Assembly (NCBI GenBank): GCA_947177935.1
Contig: CAMWWG010000051.1
Coordinates: 1-6,669 of the forward strand
Source: an uncultured Ruminococcus sp.
GTDB lineage: Bacteria; Bacillota; Clostridia; Oscillospirales; Ruminococcaceae
Direction: 5' to 3'
Length of the DNA: 6,669 nucleotides
Shown here one piece after another: positions 6,466-6,669 of the stretch. Each line of letters starts with the position of its first letter. The first letter of the stretch is position 1. Under the pieces are notes generated by a model. The model was not told the DNA's origin, made no database searches, and was given only the letters and a program-made list of their open reading frames with translations. The translations under genes and the position numbers were made by a program.

Positions 6466-6669
6466 ATGATTATTAGACGATTCAAAAATGAAGATTCTGT
6501 AGAGTTGGCTGATGTGATTGCTAAAACTTTGCGAACAACAAATATAAAAGATTATTCCGTTGATTATATTGAAAATGATATTCGCTTTTTAACTGCTACA
6601 GCCGTAGAATTTTACAAGAAAATGGGCTATGATTATAAAAATGGAATAGCAGAATTAGATGATGAACAA
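6466..6669 (+). CDS. GNAT family N-acetyltransferase, internally deleted and cut by the window edge
   Basis: The frame starts at ATG 6466, 7 bases after AGGAGG (6453-6458), and is still open at the last base after 68 codons. Residues 1-43 (MIIRRFKNED, then TLRTTNIKDYS and YIENDIR) match the N-terminus of a GNAT acetyltransferase common in Firmicutes. GNAT enzymes transfer acetyl from acetyl-CoA to amino groups. Residues 46-68 (VEFYKKMGYDYKNGIAEL) match the C-terminal part of the same family, which normally lies roughly 60-70 residues further on. The central strands and the Q/R-x-x-G-x-G/A acetyl-CoA motif are missing, with the join near codons 42-46 (about 6589-6603). The frame is kept, with no stop at the join. 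This points to an in-frame internal deletion and a product unable to bind acetyl-CoA: probably a decaying gene despite its excellent promoter. The family comparison is from memory. The true stop is beyond the window. Confidence 0.75.
   Translation, partial: MIIRRFKNEDSVELADVIAKTLRTTNIKDYSVDYIENDIRFLTATAVEFYKKMGYDYKNGIAELDDEQ

Noticed and set aside
1..6669. CRISPR array, tRNA or rRNA genes
   Set aside because: No regularly spaced repeats, tRNA-like cloverleaf motifs or rRNA stretches were noticed on either strand; the sequence is almost fully accounted for by protein genes.

Overview
The window looks like a chromosomal segment from a low-to-mid GC anaerobic member of the Firmicutes (Bacillota), most likely class Clostridia and perhaps the Ruminococcus/Oscillospiraceae group. 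The reasons are strong AGGAGG-type ribosome binding sites, the recJ-relA arrangement with a bifunctional RelA/SpoT protein, a DUF5662 protein of the kind common in gut Clostridia, and the style of the intergenic sequence. This placement is inference; there is no rRNA or other firm taxonomic marker.

Positions 1-4955 are a co-directional housekeeping block of roughly 45-50% GC. It starts with recJ, the single-strand 5'-3' DNA exonuclease. It continues with a full-length bifunctional (p)ppGpp synthetase/hydrolase (rel/relA), read from a strong ribosome binding site and preceded by a small GC-rich hairpin. It ends with a DUF5662 protein that carries histidine/aspartate motifs resembling an HD-type metal site. 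The apt gene that often lies between recJ and relA in Firmicutes is absent.

Positions 4956-5079 hold a boundary. A perfect 10-bp inverted repeat with flanks resembling the terminal hairpin of IS200/IS605-type elements lies here without any transposase or TnpB gene. From this point composition drops to about 25-33% GC.

Positions 5080-6669 are an AT-rich accessory module on the same strand: a CatA-like (chloramphenicol acetyltransferase fold) O-acetyltransferase, a probable alpha-helical/HEAT-like protein of unknown function 23 bp downstream, then a near-consensus promoter driving a GNAT-type N-acetyltransferase that runs off the right edge. The GNAT reading frame appears to have lost its central part, including the acetyl-CoA binding motif, by an in-frame deletion. 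I see no CRISPR array, tRNA or rRNA. No clearly new multi-gene system can be demonstrated; the best leads are the IS-end-like junction, the rearranged GNAT gene and the uncharacterised helical protein beside the CatA-like enzyme.
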